A stretch of DNA of 64,000 bases from Pseudomonas putida (GCF_005080685.1 NZ_CP039371.1:3658001-3722000), one strand, 5' to 3'; counted from the first letter of the stretch, positions 28,302 to 37,306 are shown. The notes: generated by a model from the letters alone, not told the origin. Translations and numbers: made by a program.

Positions 28302-29246
28302 TCAAGCATGATGTTCTCGCGGCACCAGGGTGACCCAGTAACGTGTACGCGTATTCACCTCCAGCGGCAGGCTGGCAGCGAGCAGCGTGAGGACCCGGTC
28401 GGTGTCGTCCAGGCGGAAAGTACCGGTGACGCGTAGGGCCTCCAGCGCCGACGACCAGCGCAGCACCCCAGGGCGATAGCGGCGCAGCTCACGCAGCAGA
28501 TCGCCCAGGGGCCGGTCGTCCAGGCGCAGCGCACCCTCGCGCCAGCCAAGGGTCCATTCGTCCAGGCCGCGAACCGCACCTGCGCCTTCTGCGTAGAGCC
28601 GAGCCTGCTGACCAGCGCTTAGCACCAGGGCACCACCGCGCAACGGCTGCAGGCTGGCCGAGCCCTTGACCACCGACACCCGGCAAGCCTCGTCGAACAG
28701 GCGCAGGCAGACGTCGCCGAAAGCGACCGCTACCTGGCCGAAAGGCACCTCGATCGCCAGGCCCAGGCTGCCGGGCAGACTCACCGCCACTTCGCCTCGC
28801 AGCAGTTTTAGCCGGCGCGCCGCCAGGTCGATGTCGACCGCGCTGTCGGTGTTCAAGGCAAGCAAGGTGCCGTCTGCCAGGGCCAACTGCCTACGCTCCC
28901 CTACCCCCGTGCGTACATCGGCCGTCCAGGTTTCCAGCGGCAACTGCCGCGCCAGCATCCAGCCGGTGGGGAGCACTGCCGCGACAGCCAGCGCCTGCTT
29001 GAGCAGTGCTCGGCGGCTGGCCTGCGGGCGATCGAGGGTGGCCAGAGCCAACTCGCTGGGCAATTGGGAAAACCGCTGACGCAGTTGCATTGCCTTCTGC
29101 CAGGCCTGCTCGTGCGTGGCATCGCTGGCCCGCCACTGCGCCAGACGTTGCAGCTCGCTGTCACCGGCCTTGCCAGACTCCACCAGCGCCAGCCAGCGTG
29201 CGGCGGCGCGCACCACCTCGCGGGTATTGCCGTTGGCGATGGACAT
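28302..29246 (-). CDS. FecR-family anti-sigma factor/sensor
   Basis: A 314-residue inner-membrane regulator. The N-terminal cytoplasmic part has the DUF4880-like anti-sigma segment (AARWLALVESGKAGDSELQRLAQWRASDATHEQAWQKA), one membrane segment near residues 90-110, and a periplasmic FecR domain (WTADVRTGVGERRQLALADGTLLALNTDSAVDID). The C-terminal LPLEVNTRTRYWVTLVPREHHA receives the signal from the receptor. ATG overlaps the sigma-factor stop (ATGA), so production is coupled. Confidence 0.92.
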   Translation of the reverse strand: MSIANGNTREVVRAAARWLALVESGKAGDSELQRLAQWRASDATHEQAWQKAMQLRQRFSQLPSELALATLDRPQASRRALLKQALAVAAVLPTGWMLARQLPLETWTADVRTGVGERRQLALADGTLLALNTDSAVDIDLAARRLKLLRGEVAVSLPGSLGLAIEVPFGQVAVAFGDVCLRLFDEACRVSVVKGSASLQPLRGGALVLSAGQQARLYAEGAGAVRGLDEWTLGWREGALRLDDRPLGDLLRELRRYRPGVLRWSSALEALRVTGTFRLDDTDRVLTLLAASLPLEVNTRTRYWVTLVPREHHA

Positions 29247-29755
29247 CACAGCTCCGCCAGCAGGCAATGCTCGTAGGCCTGCGCCATGTAGCGTTTGACC
29301 GTGCGTTCGGACACTGCCAGGCGCGCGGCGATCTCGCAGTAGCCCAGGCCTTCCAGCTGGCTCCAGAGAAACGCCTTGCGCACCGGGGCCTTGAGGCCGT
29401 CGAGCAACGCGTCGAGCGCTTGCAGGGTTTCCAGCAGTATCCAGCGCTGTTCAGGCGACGGCAGGCTCTGCTCGGGTAGCTGCGCCAAGGCTTCCAGGTA
29501 GGCCTGCTCCAGGCTGCGCCGCTGGTGAAAGTTGCTCAGCAGCCGCTTGCCCACGGTCAGCAGGTAAGCCCGAGGCTCACGGATGTCAGCCAGTGACTGG
29601 TGGCTGGCGAGCACCTTGAGGAAGGTGTCCTGGCTGAGGTCGGCGGCATCCCAGGCGTTGCCCAGACGGCGGCGCAGCCAGGTTTCCAGCCAGCCGCGGT
29701 GGTCGCGATAGAGGGCTGGCAGGCTGTGCTCCTGGGACGGCGCGGCTTCGGTCAT
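29246..29755 (-). CDS. FecI-like ECF sigma factor
   Basis: A 169-residue extracytoplasmic-function sigma factor. Region 2 is at about 13-85 (LYRDHRGWLETWLRRRLGNAWDAADLSQDTFLKVLA) and region 4 at about 110-165 (AFLWSQLEGLGYCEIAARLAVSERTVKRYMAQAYEHCL). It heads the sigma/anti-sigma/receptor operon and should transcribe the receptor gene. A 9-bp inverted repeat lies just upstream. Confidence 0.92.
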   Translation of the reverse strand: MTEAAPSQEHSLPALYRDHRGWLETWLRRRLGNAWDAADLSQDTFLKVLASHQSLADIREPRAYLLTVGKRLLSNFHQRRSLEQAYLEALAQLPEQSLPSPEQRWILLETLQALDALLDGLKAPVRKAFLWSQLEGLGYCEIAARLAVSERTVKRYMAQAYEHCLLAEL

Positions 29756-29773
29756 GGGGAAGGCTCTGCGGCA

Positions 29774-29804
29774 ACGTAAATAGGAGTGATTCTAATTTAC
29801 GTTA
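29774..29804. promoter_or_regulatory. Inverted repeat upstream of fecI-like gene
   Basis: AACGTAAAT (29774-29782) and ATTTACGTT (29796-29804) are perfect inverted 9-mers, 13 bases apart, ending about 19 bases before the sigma-factor ATG. The central AT-rich part resembles a weak Fur site on the minus strand. A repressor operator is likely. Confidence 0.5.
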
Positions 29805-29838
29805 GGCGGCAGATCCAAGGGGTTTGTGCAAAAACCCG

Positions 29839-30210
29839 CTACATGGCCTCACGCAGCTGCGCCAGGCGCGTGAGCAGGCGCTGCACATAGCCTTTGGCAA
29901 TCATCGTGCCCCAATGCCCGTCGCAGAAGCGCTCGCCTCTCACGTAGTAGGTCACCAGGCTCTGCAACTGCGCAAGGCTCGCTTGCTCGATGGCGCCAGG
30001 TTCGCTGACCAGGCGATCTGCGGTGGGACGATAATCGATGTCGAGCCAGCAATCCTTGCGGGCTTGTTCGTAGAAGTCGTCGACCACCTTGGCGTAGATC
30101 GGCCAAGGGTGCGGTTCCTTGAAGGTGTAGGCCTCGATGGGCACCCCGTTGGGGTATAGCTGCGGCAGAAAGCCTATCAGCGCGTCGATATCGGCCGGGG
30201 TGGGGAGCAT
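29839..30210 (-). CDS. DUF6508-like protein
   Basis: A 123-residue protein beginning MLPTPADIDALIGFLPQLYPNG and containing YVRGERFCDGHWGTMIAKGYVQRLLTRL, the pattern of DUF6508 proteins of unknown role. ATG 30210 is chosen over 30240 because AAGGAA lies about eight bases upstream. It is followed, in the same direction on the minus strand, by the sigma operon with no shared overlap. Confidence 0.65.
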   Translation of the reverse strand: MLPTPADIDALIGFLPQLYPNGVPIEAYTFKEPHPWPIYAKVVDDFYEQARKDCWLDIDYRPTADRLVSEPGAIEQASLAQLQSLVTYYVRGERFCDGHWGTMIAKGYVQRLLTRLAQLREAM

Positions 30211-30266
30211 GACGAGTTCCTTGTCGTTTACCAGGGGCACAGTCTACACACAGGATGCTGGGGTGG

Positions 30267-30758
30267 TTAAAGCGCCATGACCATTTCGTGCCAGGCCATG
30301 CCACCGTGGTCCGAGGGCGACGGCTGCACGTACTGATAGCCAAGCTTGCGATACAACTCGACATGCCGTTCCTTGCACATCAGGTGAATAGTGGCCTTGC
30401 CCTGGGCGTGCATGCGGGCGATGAACTCAGTCATCAGTCGCTTGGCGTACCCCTTGCCCTGGTGCGCCGGGTCGACGACCACCGACATGATCACCACGTT
30501 CGGCGCCAGCGGATCATGGCCGATCAGTTCCTTGAAGGCCTCGTCGGACATCACCACTTCGTGGGCGCAGCCACTGTTGATGAAACCGACGATGGTGCCC
30601 TCGGTTTCGAGGAGGAGGAAACCCTCGGGATACTGGGCGATCCGGGTACGGATCTTTTCCAGGGTGGCGGCTTCGTCACCCTCGTAGGCGCCGATTTCGA
30701 TGGCGTAGCAGCGCTCGGCGTCCTGGTCGATGGGGTGGCGAAATGAGGTGTTGCTCAT
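30267..30758 (-). CDS. GNAT-family N-acetyltransferase
   Basis: A 163-residue acetyltransferase with the acetyl-CoA pyrophosphate-binding motif VVVDPAHQGKGYAKRLM (about 101-117) preceded by the VIMSVVVDP strand, and a C-terminal segment ELYRKLGYQYVQPSPSDHGGMAWHEMVMAL typical of arylalkylamine-type GNATs. The acceptor is unknown. It precedes the DUF6508 gene by 56 bases and may be co-transcribed. Confidence 0.85.
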   Translation of the reverse strand: MSNTSFRHPIDQDAERCYAIEIGAYEGDEAATLEKIRTRIAQYPEGFLLLETEGTIVGFINSGCAHEVVMSDEAFKELIGHDPLAPNVVIMSVVVDPAHQGKGYAKRLMTEFIARMHAQGKATIHLMCKERHVELYRKLGYQYVQPSPSDHGGMAWHEMVMAL

Positions 30759-30857
30759 GGAATGGCTCCGGCAGGATGAGTGGCTAGAGGACTATGGTAA
30801 ATGACGCGATGCCTGATCGCGGTGCATTCTTGCCGGTGGTTTTGTGCTGCCTGGGCT

Positions 30858-31020
30858 GGCCTCTTCGCGGGCAAGCCCGCTCCTACAACAGGTACGGCGC
30901 GGTGACTGTGGCCGGGTATGCCTGCAAGGGCCTCTTCGCGGGTAAACCCGCTCCTACAGGAGACCTGGCGAGTTTCATAGCCTTGGGGGGCCTGCAGGAG
31001 CCGGCTTGCCGGCCATGAGG
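30858..31020. repeat. Cluster of three REP elements
   Basis: REPs at 30858-30887 and 30929-30960 (ggcctcttcgcggg...cccgctcctaca) lie in one orientation and 30992-31020 (ctgcaggagccggcttgcc...) in the opposite. The last lies within the 3' end of the AraC gene and supplies its final codons. Confidence 0.8.
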
Positions 31021-31784
31021 CCTGCCCGCAGGCGGTACTGCCCAGGCGTCATGCCAAGGTGTTTGCGAAACGCGCTGCCCATGTGCGACTGGTGCGCAAA
31101 GCCCGCCTCCAGGGCAAGGCTGGCCAGGTCCTGATCGGTGTGCTCGATCAAATGCCGAGCCGCTTGCAGCCTCACCTGAACGAGGTACGCATGCGGCGTG
31201 AGGCCGATGGCCTGGGTGAAGTCGCGCAGGAACCGAAGCGCGTTGTGCCCGTAGGTATTGGCCAACTGATCCAGGCTGAGCGGCAGATGATGCTCGTCGC
31301 CTATCTGGTCCAGCACCCGGACAACTGCCTTGGGCTGGACCTTCGGCTGCGCCTCTGGAGCCCTGGCCTGCGCGAGGAAGGCCATTGCCGCCTCCTCCAG
31401 CGCCAACCGATCGGTTTCGCACGCAAGCAGCAGACGTCGAAGCCCCATCGCTTGCTGCAAGGCCTGTCGCTGCCCACCGGCCTGGACACGCTGAGCGGTA
31501 ACCGGCAGCAGTTGCTGGGCCAGCGCCGCCTCCAGACGCAGCACCAGGTATTCACCGCCACGGGCGGACTCGGAAAACACCTCGACGCCCACCGGCGTCT
31601 GCGCCAGCACGCCGGCGAAGGTGTCGAAGTCCGCACGGCGGTCCGAGTCGATCGCATGCACGCCTCGCTGGCGCTCCAGGGTGATGCCCAACGAATGCCA
31701 GCGCACCGGGTCGCGGGCACTGTAAGCCATGCGCGGCAGAAGCTGCAGGCAGAGCTTGTCACCCAGCAGGTGCTGGCTCAGCAT
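30975..31784 (-). CDS. AraC-family transcriptional regulator
   Basis: A 269-residue regulator with an N-terminal ligand/dimer part and a C-terminal AraC DNA-binding domain (about 165-255: LDQLANTYGHNALRFLRDFTQAIG and LASLALEAGFAHQSHMGSAFRKHLGMTPGQYR). ATG 31784 is chosen because AGGAAA lies about nine bases upstream. It is divergent from the Asp/Glu racemase gene, a probable target. The last 15 residues (AGLMAGKPAPAGPPRL) are encoded by a REP palindrome. Confidence 0.85.
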   Translation of the reverse strand: MLSQHLLGDKLCLQLLPRMAYSARDPVRWHSLGITLERQRGVHAIDSDRRADFDTFAGVLAQTPVGVEVFSESARGGEYLVLRLEAALAQQLLPVTAQRVQAGGQRQALQQAMGLRRLLLACETDRLALEEAAMAFLAQARAPEAQPKVQPKAVVRVLDQIGDEHHLPLSLDQLANTYGHNALRFLRDFTQAIGLTPHAYLVQVRLQAARHLIEHTDQDLASLALEAGFAHQSHMGSAFRKHLGMTPGQYRLRAGLMAGKPAPAGPPRL

Positions 31785-31862
31785 CTGAAATTTCCTGATA
31801 GACCGTCGTCTGCTTGCACCGGACACTTCCTGGTGAACGATTGACCAAAACGGGAGCACCAC

Positions 31863-32555
31863 ATGCGCACCATCGGCCTTATCGGCGGCATGAGCTGGGA
31901 GTCCAGCGCCGAATACTATCGCCTCATCAACCAACAGGTGCGTGACCGCCTGGGGCCCCTGCGGTCGGCGCAAACGCTAATCTACAGCGTCGACTTCGGG
32001 CCTGTCGAGCAAGCCCAGCATGCCGGGCGCTGGGAAGATGCCGCCGCGGTTCTGCTGGATGCGGCGCGGCGCCTGGAAGCCGGTGGCGCCGATTGCGTGG
32101 TGCTCTGCACCAACACCATGCACAAGGTCGCGGCGCAGATTCAAGCGGCGGTCGGCATTCCTTTCCTGCACATTGCCGACCCGGCAGGCCAAGCGGCACG
32201 CAAGGCCGGGGCGACGAAGGTCGGCCTGCTCGGTACCGCCTTCACCATGGAAGAAGATTTTCTCAAGAGCCGCCTGCGTCCCCTGGGGCTGGATGTCCTG
32301 GTGCCGGACGCCACCGAGCGGCAGACGGTGCATCGGATCATCTACCAGGAGTTGTGCGTGGGCGTTATCGACGAGGCATCGCGCAAGGCCTATCAAGCCA
32401 TCATCGAATCGCTCGCCGCTCGCGGCGCCCAGGCGATCATTCTCGGCTGTACCGAAATCGGCCTGCTGATCAAGCCCGAGCACAGCTCCATCCCCTTGCT
32501 CGATACCACCGAGCTGCACGCCCGAGCAGCGGTAGCCTTCGCCCTCGGCGACTGA
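31863..32555 (+). CDS. Aspartate/glutamate racemase family protein
   Basis: A 230-residue cofactor-independent racemase of the YgeA/aspartate racemase type. The catalytic cysteine pair lies in VLCTNTMH (about Cys82) and ILGCTEIG (about Cys194). N-terminal IGLIGGMSWESSAEYY is characteristic. GGAG precedes the ATG. Divergent from an AraC regulator. Physiological substrate (D-Asp, D-Glu or another amino acid) cannot be told. Confidence 0.9.
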   Translation: MRTIGLIGGMSWESSAEYYRLINQQVRDRLGPLRSAQTLIYSVDFGPVEQAQHAGRWEDAAAVLLDAARRLEAGGADCVVLCTNTMHKVAAQIQAAVGIPFLHIADPAGQAARKAGATKVGLLGTAFTMEEDFLKSRLRPLGLDVLVPDATERQTVHRIIYQELCVGVIDEASRKAYQAIIESLAARGAQAIILGCTEIGLLIKPEHSSIPLLDTTELHARAAVAFALGD

Positions 32556-32565
32556 GCGAAACCGG

Positions 32566-33222
32566 CTAACCGGTGCGGCGCTCGAATATCGCCCCTTCCA
32601 CGCCGATCACCTCACCCGAGCGGGTGTACATGCCCACGCCGGTTTCCCACACCCGCTTGATCTGCCCGCCCGCGCAGCGGATGCGGTACTCGAGCTGATA
32701 CGGCTCGCGCTTGAGCAGCGCGCATTGCACGCAGTACCAGATGTAGTCGGCATATTCTTCGAGGATCAGCGAGCCGAAGCTGCGCGATGCCGTGCCCCCT
32801 GCCAGGTAATCGGCGGGGTAACCCGTCAGGGCCAGGCAGCCTGCGCTGACATAGTCCATCGACCAGGCCCGGTCGTTGCCACCTCGGTAGATCAGCCCGG
32901 GCAGGTCATCCAGCAGCCCCTGCATGAACGGATTCGGTGCGTGGTCGGCCCCGGGCGCGCTTTCGCTGTGCAGCGGCCGCTGTTCGCTCACACGCCAGGC
33001 AGACCCCGTGCTATGGATTCGGGTAGCCAGCTCCAGGCGCGAGCTGAGGCGAAACTTGCGCAGCAGGTTGCGTACGTAGATCTTCACCGTGCCGTCGCTG
33101 ATGCCCAGCTCGCGGGCGATCTGCTTGTTGCTGTAGCCGGCTGTCAGCAGGGCCAGGGTCTGGCCTTCGCGGTCGGTCAGGTCCTCCCAGACATGGGCGT
33201 GTGCCGTTGCGGTTGAAAGCAT
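32566..33222 (-). CDS. LuxR-type HTH regulator with C-terminal PAS domain
   Basis: A 218-residue protein with the HTH first: LuxR/GerE domain at about 10-70 (LTDREGQTLALLTAGYSNKQIARELGISDGTVKIYVRNLLRKF), then a PAS-like domain at about 95-215 (LPGLIYRGGNDRAWSMDYVSAGCLALTGYP, YRIRCAGGQIKRVWETGVGMY). This is the reverse of the usual sensor-HTH order. ATG 33222 has AGAGG about ten bases upstream. Divergent from the dimethylamine demethylase cluster and probably its regulator. A short hairpin ACCGG-CTAA-CCGGT overlaps its stop next to the convergent racemase. Confidence 0.85.
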   Translation of the reverse strand: MLSTATAHAHVWEDLTDREGQTLALLTAGYSNKQIARELGISDGTVKIYVRNLLRKFRLSSRLELATRIHSTGSAWRVSEQRPLHSESAPGADHAPNPFMQGLLDDLPGLIYRGGNDRAWSMDYVSAGCLALTGYPADYLAGGTASRSFGSLILEEYADYIWYCVQCALLKREPYQLEYRIRCAGGQIKRVWETGVGMYTRSGEVIGVEGAIFERRTG

Positions 33223-33305
33223 CCCTGTTGTCCTCTTCGCGGGTCGCGCCGGGCAGGCACTGATCGACAGCAACAAACGTGCCTTCGGCGGTGGACTACC
33301 CCAAA

Positions 33306-33370
33306 GGGCATATGCCCGATAGCGGATTGAGTGATATTTCCTACTGGGAAAGTATATTCCCCAACAGGAA
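33306..33370. promoter_or_regulatory. Two palindromic operator candidates of the dimethylamine operon
   Basis: GGGCATATGCCC (33306-33317) is a perfect 12-bp palindrome. TTCCTACTGGGAA (33338-33350) and TTCCCCAACAGGAA (33357-33370) are near-perfect inverted repeats around AGTATA. Both lie between the LuxR-PAS gene and the demethylase operon; the second is within 55 bases of the first ATG. Confidence 0.5.
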
Positions 33371-33390
33371 TAGAACTCCGCGAGGATCAT

Positions 33391-33918
33391 ATGTCCAGCG
33401 TCGCTCCCTACCCACCCACCAGCGTGCCGCTTTACCCCGTAGCAGAGCCCTATCCGCCAACCCCGCATTACCTTCTGGTCACCCAGGACGACGCGGTCGA
33501 AACCCTGCAGCGCTTGGTGGTAGAACTGAGCGATACCCGCATCGATCACCTACAGCTGAGCGGCATTACCGACCCAAGCGCACTGCAGCAGGCGTTGAGC
33601 GAGCGCTTGGCGCACGCATGCGTTGGCCTTCGCCTGGTCCTGGAAGGTGACGAAGCGTTCGTCTGGTCGCTGCATGCCCTGGCGCGCAAGGCGGGAATGC
33701 AGCCCGACGAGATCCGCATCGTCAGGCGCCCTGACGGCTGCCGACAGGTGTTCTGCGTGCACTGCGCAAACTGCCAGGCAACTCGCCTCGCCGGGCCGAT
33801 AGCATGTGCCCACTGCGGGGTGGTACTGGAGGTGCGCCAGCACTTCTCGCGGCGGCTAGGCGCCTATCTGGGCGTGTGCGCCGACCCCGACCAGCCGCGT
33901 CGGGAGCCACGACCATGA
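33391..33918 (+). CDS. Dimethylamine monooxygenase subunit DmmA-like protein
   Basis: A 175-residue protein with a variable N-terminal domain (YLLVTQDDAVETLQRLVVEL to about residue 120) and a C-terminal zinc-ribbon-like CVHCANCQ...CAHCG (about 130-155). Small proteins of this type accompany heme-dependent dimethylamine demethylases. GAGG precedes the ATG. The stop overlaps the reductase start (ATGA). Role in the complex is inferred from context only. Confidence 0.65.
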   Translation: MSSVAPYPPTSVPLYPVAEPYPPTPHYLLVTQDDAVETLQRLVVELSDTRIDHLQLSGITDPSALQQALSERLAHACVGLRLVLEGDEAFVWSLHALARKAGMQPDEIRIVRRPDGCRQVFCVHCANCQATRLAGPIACAHCGVVLEVRQHFSRRLGAYLGVCADPDQPRREPRP

Positions 33919-34843
33919 ACGCCACCCTTGATGTCCGCGTCGCTGCGACGCGCTTGCTGACGCCGGAAATCCGCGAGTTCAGCCTGCTGGCAGTGGAAGG
34001 CTCGCTCCCCGGTTTCTCTGCCGGCAGCCACGTGCAGGTGCATTTGCCCAATGGTCGGTGCAACGCCTATTCGCTGGTGGGAGACCCTGCGGCCAATGGC
34101 CCCTACCGGATCGCGGTGCGCTACCAAGAGGCTTCACGAGGCGGCTCGCGCTACCTGCATCAGCATCTGCGGGTCGGCGACACCCTGCGCATCACCCCAC
34201 CGGCCAATGCCTTCTCGTTGCAGCGCCAAGCCGGCCAGCACCTGCTACTGGCAGCCGGCATCGGTATCACACCGTTCAAGGCCTACCTCTTCGAATTGTT
34301 GCGCGCCGGGGCTGACTTCGAACTGCACTACGCCTACCGAGCGGGTGCCAGCGATGCCTATCTGGACGAACTGCGCGATGCGCTCGGCAAGCGACTGCAT
34401 GCCTACCCCAGCGGCGAACGCCGGCTCGATATCGCCCAGGTGTTGCAGCGCCGCCCGTTGGGCACCCATGTGTATGCCTGCGGGCCGCGAACATTGCTGG
34501 CCGATCTGCAGACCCAGGCCGGTCGCCTGGGCTGGAGCCCAAGCCGGGTGCACTGGGAAGCGTTTGCCGGGCCGAGCCCGGCCAGCCCTTCGCTGCCGAA
34601 CTGGTACGCAGCGCCAAGCGGCTGCACGTGGCAGCCGACGAGAGCTTGCTAGAAGCCCTCGAACGGCTCGGGGTGGAAGTGCCCAACCTGTGCCGCGGCG
34701 GGGTCTGCGGGCAGTGCCAGACGCACTGGCTGGCAGGCGACGTGGAACATCGCGACCTGTATCTCACCACCGAACAGCGCAAGACCCACCTCATGCCCTG
34801 CGTATCGCGCGGCTGCGGCCGCCCGCTCCTGCTCGACCTCTGA
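33915..34843 (+). pseudogene. Ferredoxin/flavin reductase subunit of dimethylamine demethylase, frameshifted
   Basis: A phthalate-dioxygenase-reductase-like protein of about 309 residues. The flavin domain has NAYSLVGDP; the NAD(P)H domain has GQHLLLAAGIGITPFKAY and VYACGPRTLL; the C-terminal plant-type [2Fe-2S] domain has CRGGVCGQC. The first frame runs on past HWEAFAGPSPA to stop at 34652, while the ferredoxin part continues in another frame. Adding one C to CCC at 34577-34579 restores SPGQPFAAELVRSAKRLHV. It delivers electrons to the heme subunit. The break may be an indel error. Confidence 0.8.
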
Positions 34844-34857
34844 ACGGAGACCTACCC

Positions 34858-35874
34858 ATGTCCCTGACCTTCACGCCGAAGCAAACCTTCCGCGACGACT
34901 TCACGTTCCGTAACAGCCCGGCCGCCATCGCCCGCTTTCCGTTCCCCTTCCCGGAGGACCAGTACCTGTACTCGGTCAACCTGGAACCTGCTGTGCCCCG
35001 CGACCCGGGCTCGGTGTTCGAGCACCTGTTCGACGTCGATGAACACTATCTCTCGGAAATGGCCGAGCGGGCGCAGGTGCTGGAACGCGACCCGCAACGC
35101 TGCCTGGTGATGCCGCACATGGCCCAAGCCACCTGGGACACCCTGGAGCTGCTGATGACACGCCTAGCGCAAGACTACCCCACGGTGTTCCGCCTGTCCC
35201 GCCAGGGCGCTGCCTGGCACTGGCAGAACCTGGCATTGGGCATCGACCAGCATTTCACCTTTGGCGAGCCCGAAAGCCTGCCCTGCGAACCGCTGGAGTA
35301 CATCACCCGACAGGTACAGGGCGACTTCGCCCTGCTCGACCAGCGCGACAACGACCTGTTCATGGATGCGGGCATGGTCACCTGCCCCGCCGACTGGTCG
35401 CTGCGTTTCGACGCCGGCATGAGCTTCAAGCAGTGGCACTCGCCGGTCCCCATGGCCCACCAGTTGGGGGTATTCGACCGAGCCCTGAAGTACCTGCTCA
35501 ACCTCCAGGTCGCGCAGCCCGTGCGCCGCCTGAACTGGACCCTGACCATCAATCCCCGGCTCGACACCTCGCCGGAAACCTTCCACGAATGGGGCAGCGA
35601 GCGCGGTACGGTCACCGCCAGCAATGCCGGCGAACGGGTCCACCTGCGCGTGGAGCTGCAATTGATGCTGCGCCTGGCGCGCTCCAATGCCGTGCTGTTC
35701 GGCATTCGCACCTACCTGATCAGACTCGACGAACTGGCCACCCAGCGCGCCTGGGCGCAACGCCTGCACCGGGTGATCCGCGACCTCCCCGACCCCATCG
35801 CCGACTACAAGGGCATCACCCGCTACCGCCAGGCTCTCATCGAATGGCTACGCCCGTTCGACTGCAGCGCCTGA
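34858..35874 (+). CDS. Heme-dependent oxidative N-demethylase catalytic subunit (DUF3445, HODM alpha)
   Basis: A 338-residue protein of the DUF3445 family, whose characterised member from P. mendocina uses a heme-bearing PAS-fold domain to oxidise dimethylamine to methylamine and formaldehyde. Features include DDFTFRNSPAAIARFPFPFPEDQYLYSVNLEP at the start, CPADWSLRFDAGMSF, INPRLDTSPETFHEWGSERG and ITRYRQALIEWLRPF. GGAG precedes ATG 34858. It lies between the reductase and a GcvT-like gene, the expected set of partners. Substrate is inferred from family and cluster composition. Confidence 0.85.
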   Translation: MSLTFTPKQTFRDDFTFRNSPAAIARFPFPFPEDQYLYSVNLEPAVPRDPGSVFEHLFDVDEHYLSEMAERAQVLERDPQRCLVMPHMAQATWDTLELLMTRLAQDYPTVFRLSRQGAAWHWQNLALGIDQHFTFGEPESLPCEPLEYITRQVQGDFALLDQRDNDLFMDAGMVTCPADWSLRFDAGMSFKQWHSPVPMAHQLGVFDRALKYLLNLQVAQPVRRLNWTLTINPRLDTSPETFHEWGSERGTVTASNAGERVHLRVELQLMLRLARSNAVLFGIRTYLIRLDELATQRAWAQRLHRVIRDLPDPIADYKGITRYRQALIEWLRPFDCSA

Positions 35875-35910
35875 CACCTCGTCATCCACTCGCCAACAAG
35901 AGGAATCTCC

Positions 35911-37034
35911 ATGGCCAACTCCTGGCGCATCAGTGCCCTGCGTGACCGCCACCTGGCGCTCGGCTCCCAGCTCGAAGACTGGAACGGCATGGGCACTGCG
36001 TGGACCTACCACAGCGACCTTGCCGACCACCATGAAGCCATCCGCACCCACGCCGGCCTGATGGACGTTTCCGGGCTGAAGAAGGTGCACTACGTGGGGC
36101 CCCACGCCGAGAGCCTGCTGGACCAGGCCACCACCCGCGACCTGGGCAAGCTCTACCCAGGCAAGTCGGTGTATGCCTGCATGCTCGACGACGACGGCAG
36201 GTTCATCGACGATTGCATCATCTACCGCACCGGCCCCAACGCCTTCATGGTGGTGCACGGTGCGGGCAGTGGCCACGAAGTGCTGGTGCGCTCGGCCCAG
36301 GGTCGCCAGGTGGCGGTGTTGTTCGACGACGACCTGCACGACCTGTCGCTGCAGGGCCCCAGGGCCGTGGATTTTCTCGCCGAGCATGTGCCGGGGATCC
36401 GTGACCTGCCCTACTTCCATCACCTGCAGACGCGGTTGTTCGAGCGACCGGTGATGATCTCGCGCACCGGCTACACCGGCGAACGCGGCTACGAGATCTT
36501 CTGCAAGGCCGCCGACGCGCCCATCATCTGGGATGGCATCCTCGCGCAGGGCAAGGCCCACGGCATCATCCCCTGCGCGTTCACCGCCCTGGATTGGCTG
36601 CGAGTCGAGAGCTACCTGTTCCCTACGACAACTCGCAGATGTACCCCTTCGCCGGCGAGAAGGCGGGTGATACGTTGTGGGAGCTGGGGCTCGACTTCAC
36701 GGTATCGCCCGGCAAGCTGGAGTTCCGGGGCGCCGGCGAGCATCGGCGACTCGAGGGCCGGGAGCGCTTCAAGATCTTTGGCGTACTGCTCGATGGCAAC
36801 ACCGCCGCCGAAGCCGGCGACACCCTGTGGTACCAGGGTCGCCAGGTCGGCGTGATCACCTGCGCCATGTACTCGCGCCTGACCGGAAAGTCGATGGCCA
36901 TCGCCCGGCTCGATCCCTGTGCCGCCGAGCAGGGGTTGCCACTGACGGTAAGGGGCAGCCTGCAGGTCGAAGCCATCGCACATACCCTGCCGTTCGACGA
37001 CCCACAGAAGCACAAGCGCACAGCCAAGGGCTAA
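35911..37034 (+). pseudogene. GcvT-like aminomethyltransferase subunit, frameshifted
   Basis: A tetrahydrofolate-dependent GcvT-family protein of about 374 residues, expected to trap formaldehyde from demethylation as methylene-THF. The N-terminal part has HAGLMDVSGLKKV, DCIIYRTGPNAFMVV and SRTGYTGERGYEIF. After VESYLF the frame changes; the remainder (YDNSQMYPFAGEKAGDTLWE, VSPGKLEFRG, GVITCAMYSRLTGKSMAIARL) is in another frame to 37034. Adding one C to CCC at 36621-36623 restores LFPYDNSQ. Probably an indel error like the neighbours. Last gene of the operon, followed by a REP. Confidence 0.8.
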
Positions 37035-37061
37035 GCCTCCCCACGCCAGCAAGCTTCGGCC

Positions 37062-37093
37062 CCTGTAGGAGCCGGCTTGCCGGCGATGAGGCC
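37062..37093. repeat. REP element
   Basis: A P. putida-type REP (cctgtaggagccggcttgcc, then ggcgatgaggcc) follows the GcvT-like gene and probably marks the 3' end of its mRNA. Confidence 0.75.
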
Positions 37094-37154
37094 CACACAG
37101 ACACCGACAACCCTCCCCGGAAAACCGCATCGATTAAAATCACTTTTCCGCATA

Positions 37155-37169
37155 TTAGGTTATGCCTAA
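37155..37169. promoter_or_regulatory. Inverted repeat upstream of SsuABC-like operon
   Basis: TTAGG-TTATG-CCTAA has perfect 5-bp arms with 5-base spacing, the spacing of LysR-type sites (T-N11-A). It lies about 140 bases upstream of the binding-protein gene. The regulator is not encoded next to it. Confidence 0.4.
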
Positions 37170-37306
37170 ATTGAATTTCACTCAAAGAAGGAAAGCCTCT
37201 AGCTTAAGCGCCCATAGCGTTTGGTTCTGAACAGGAACCTCACCGCCAGACGCGCACGCTACCCGACCACGTGGTGCCTGCCCCCTTTGATCGCAATGGA
37301 GGCGCC

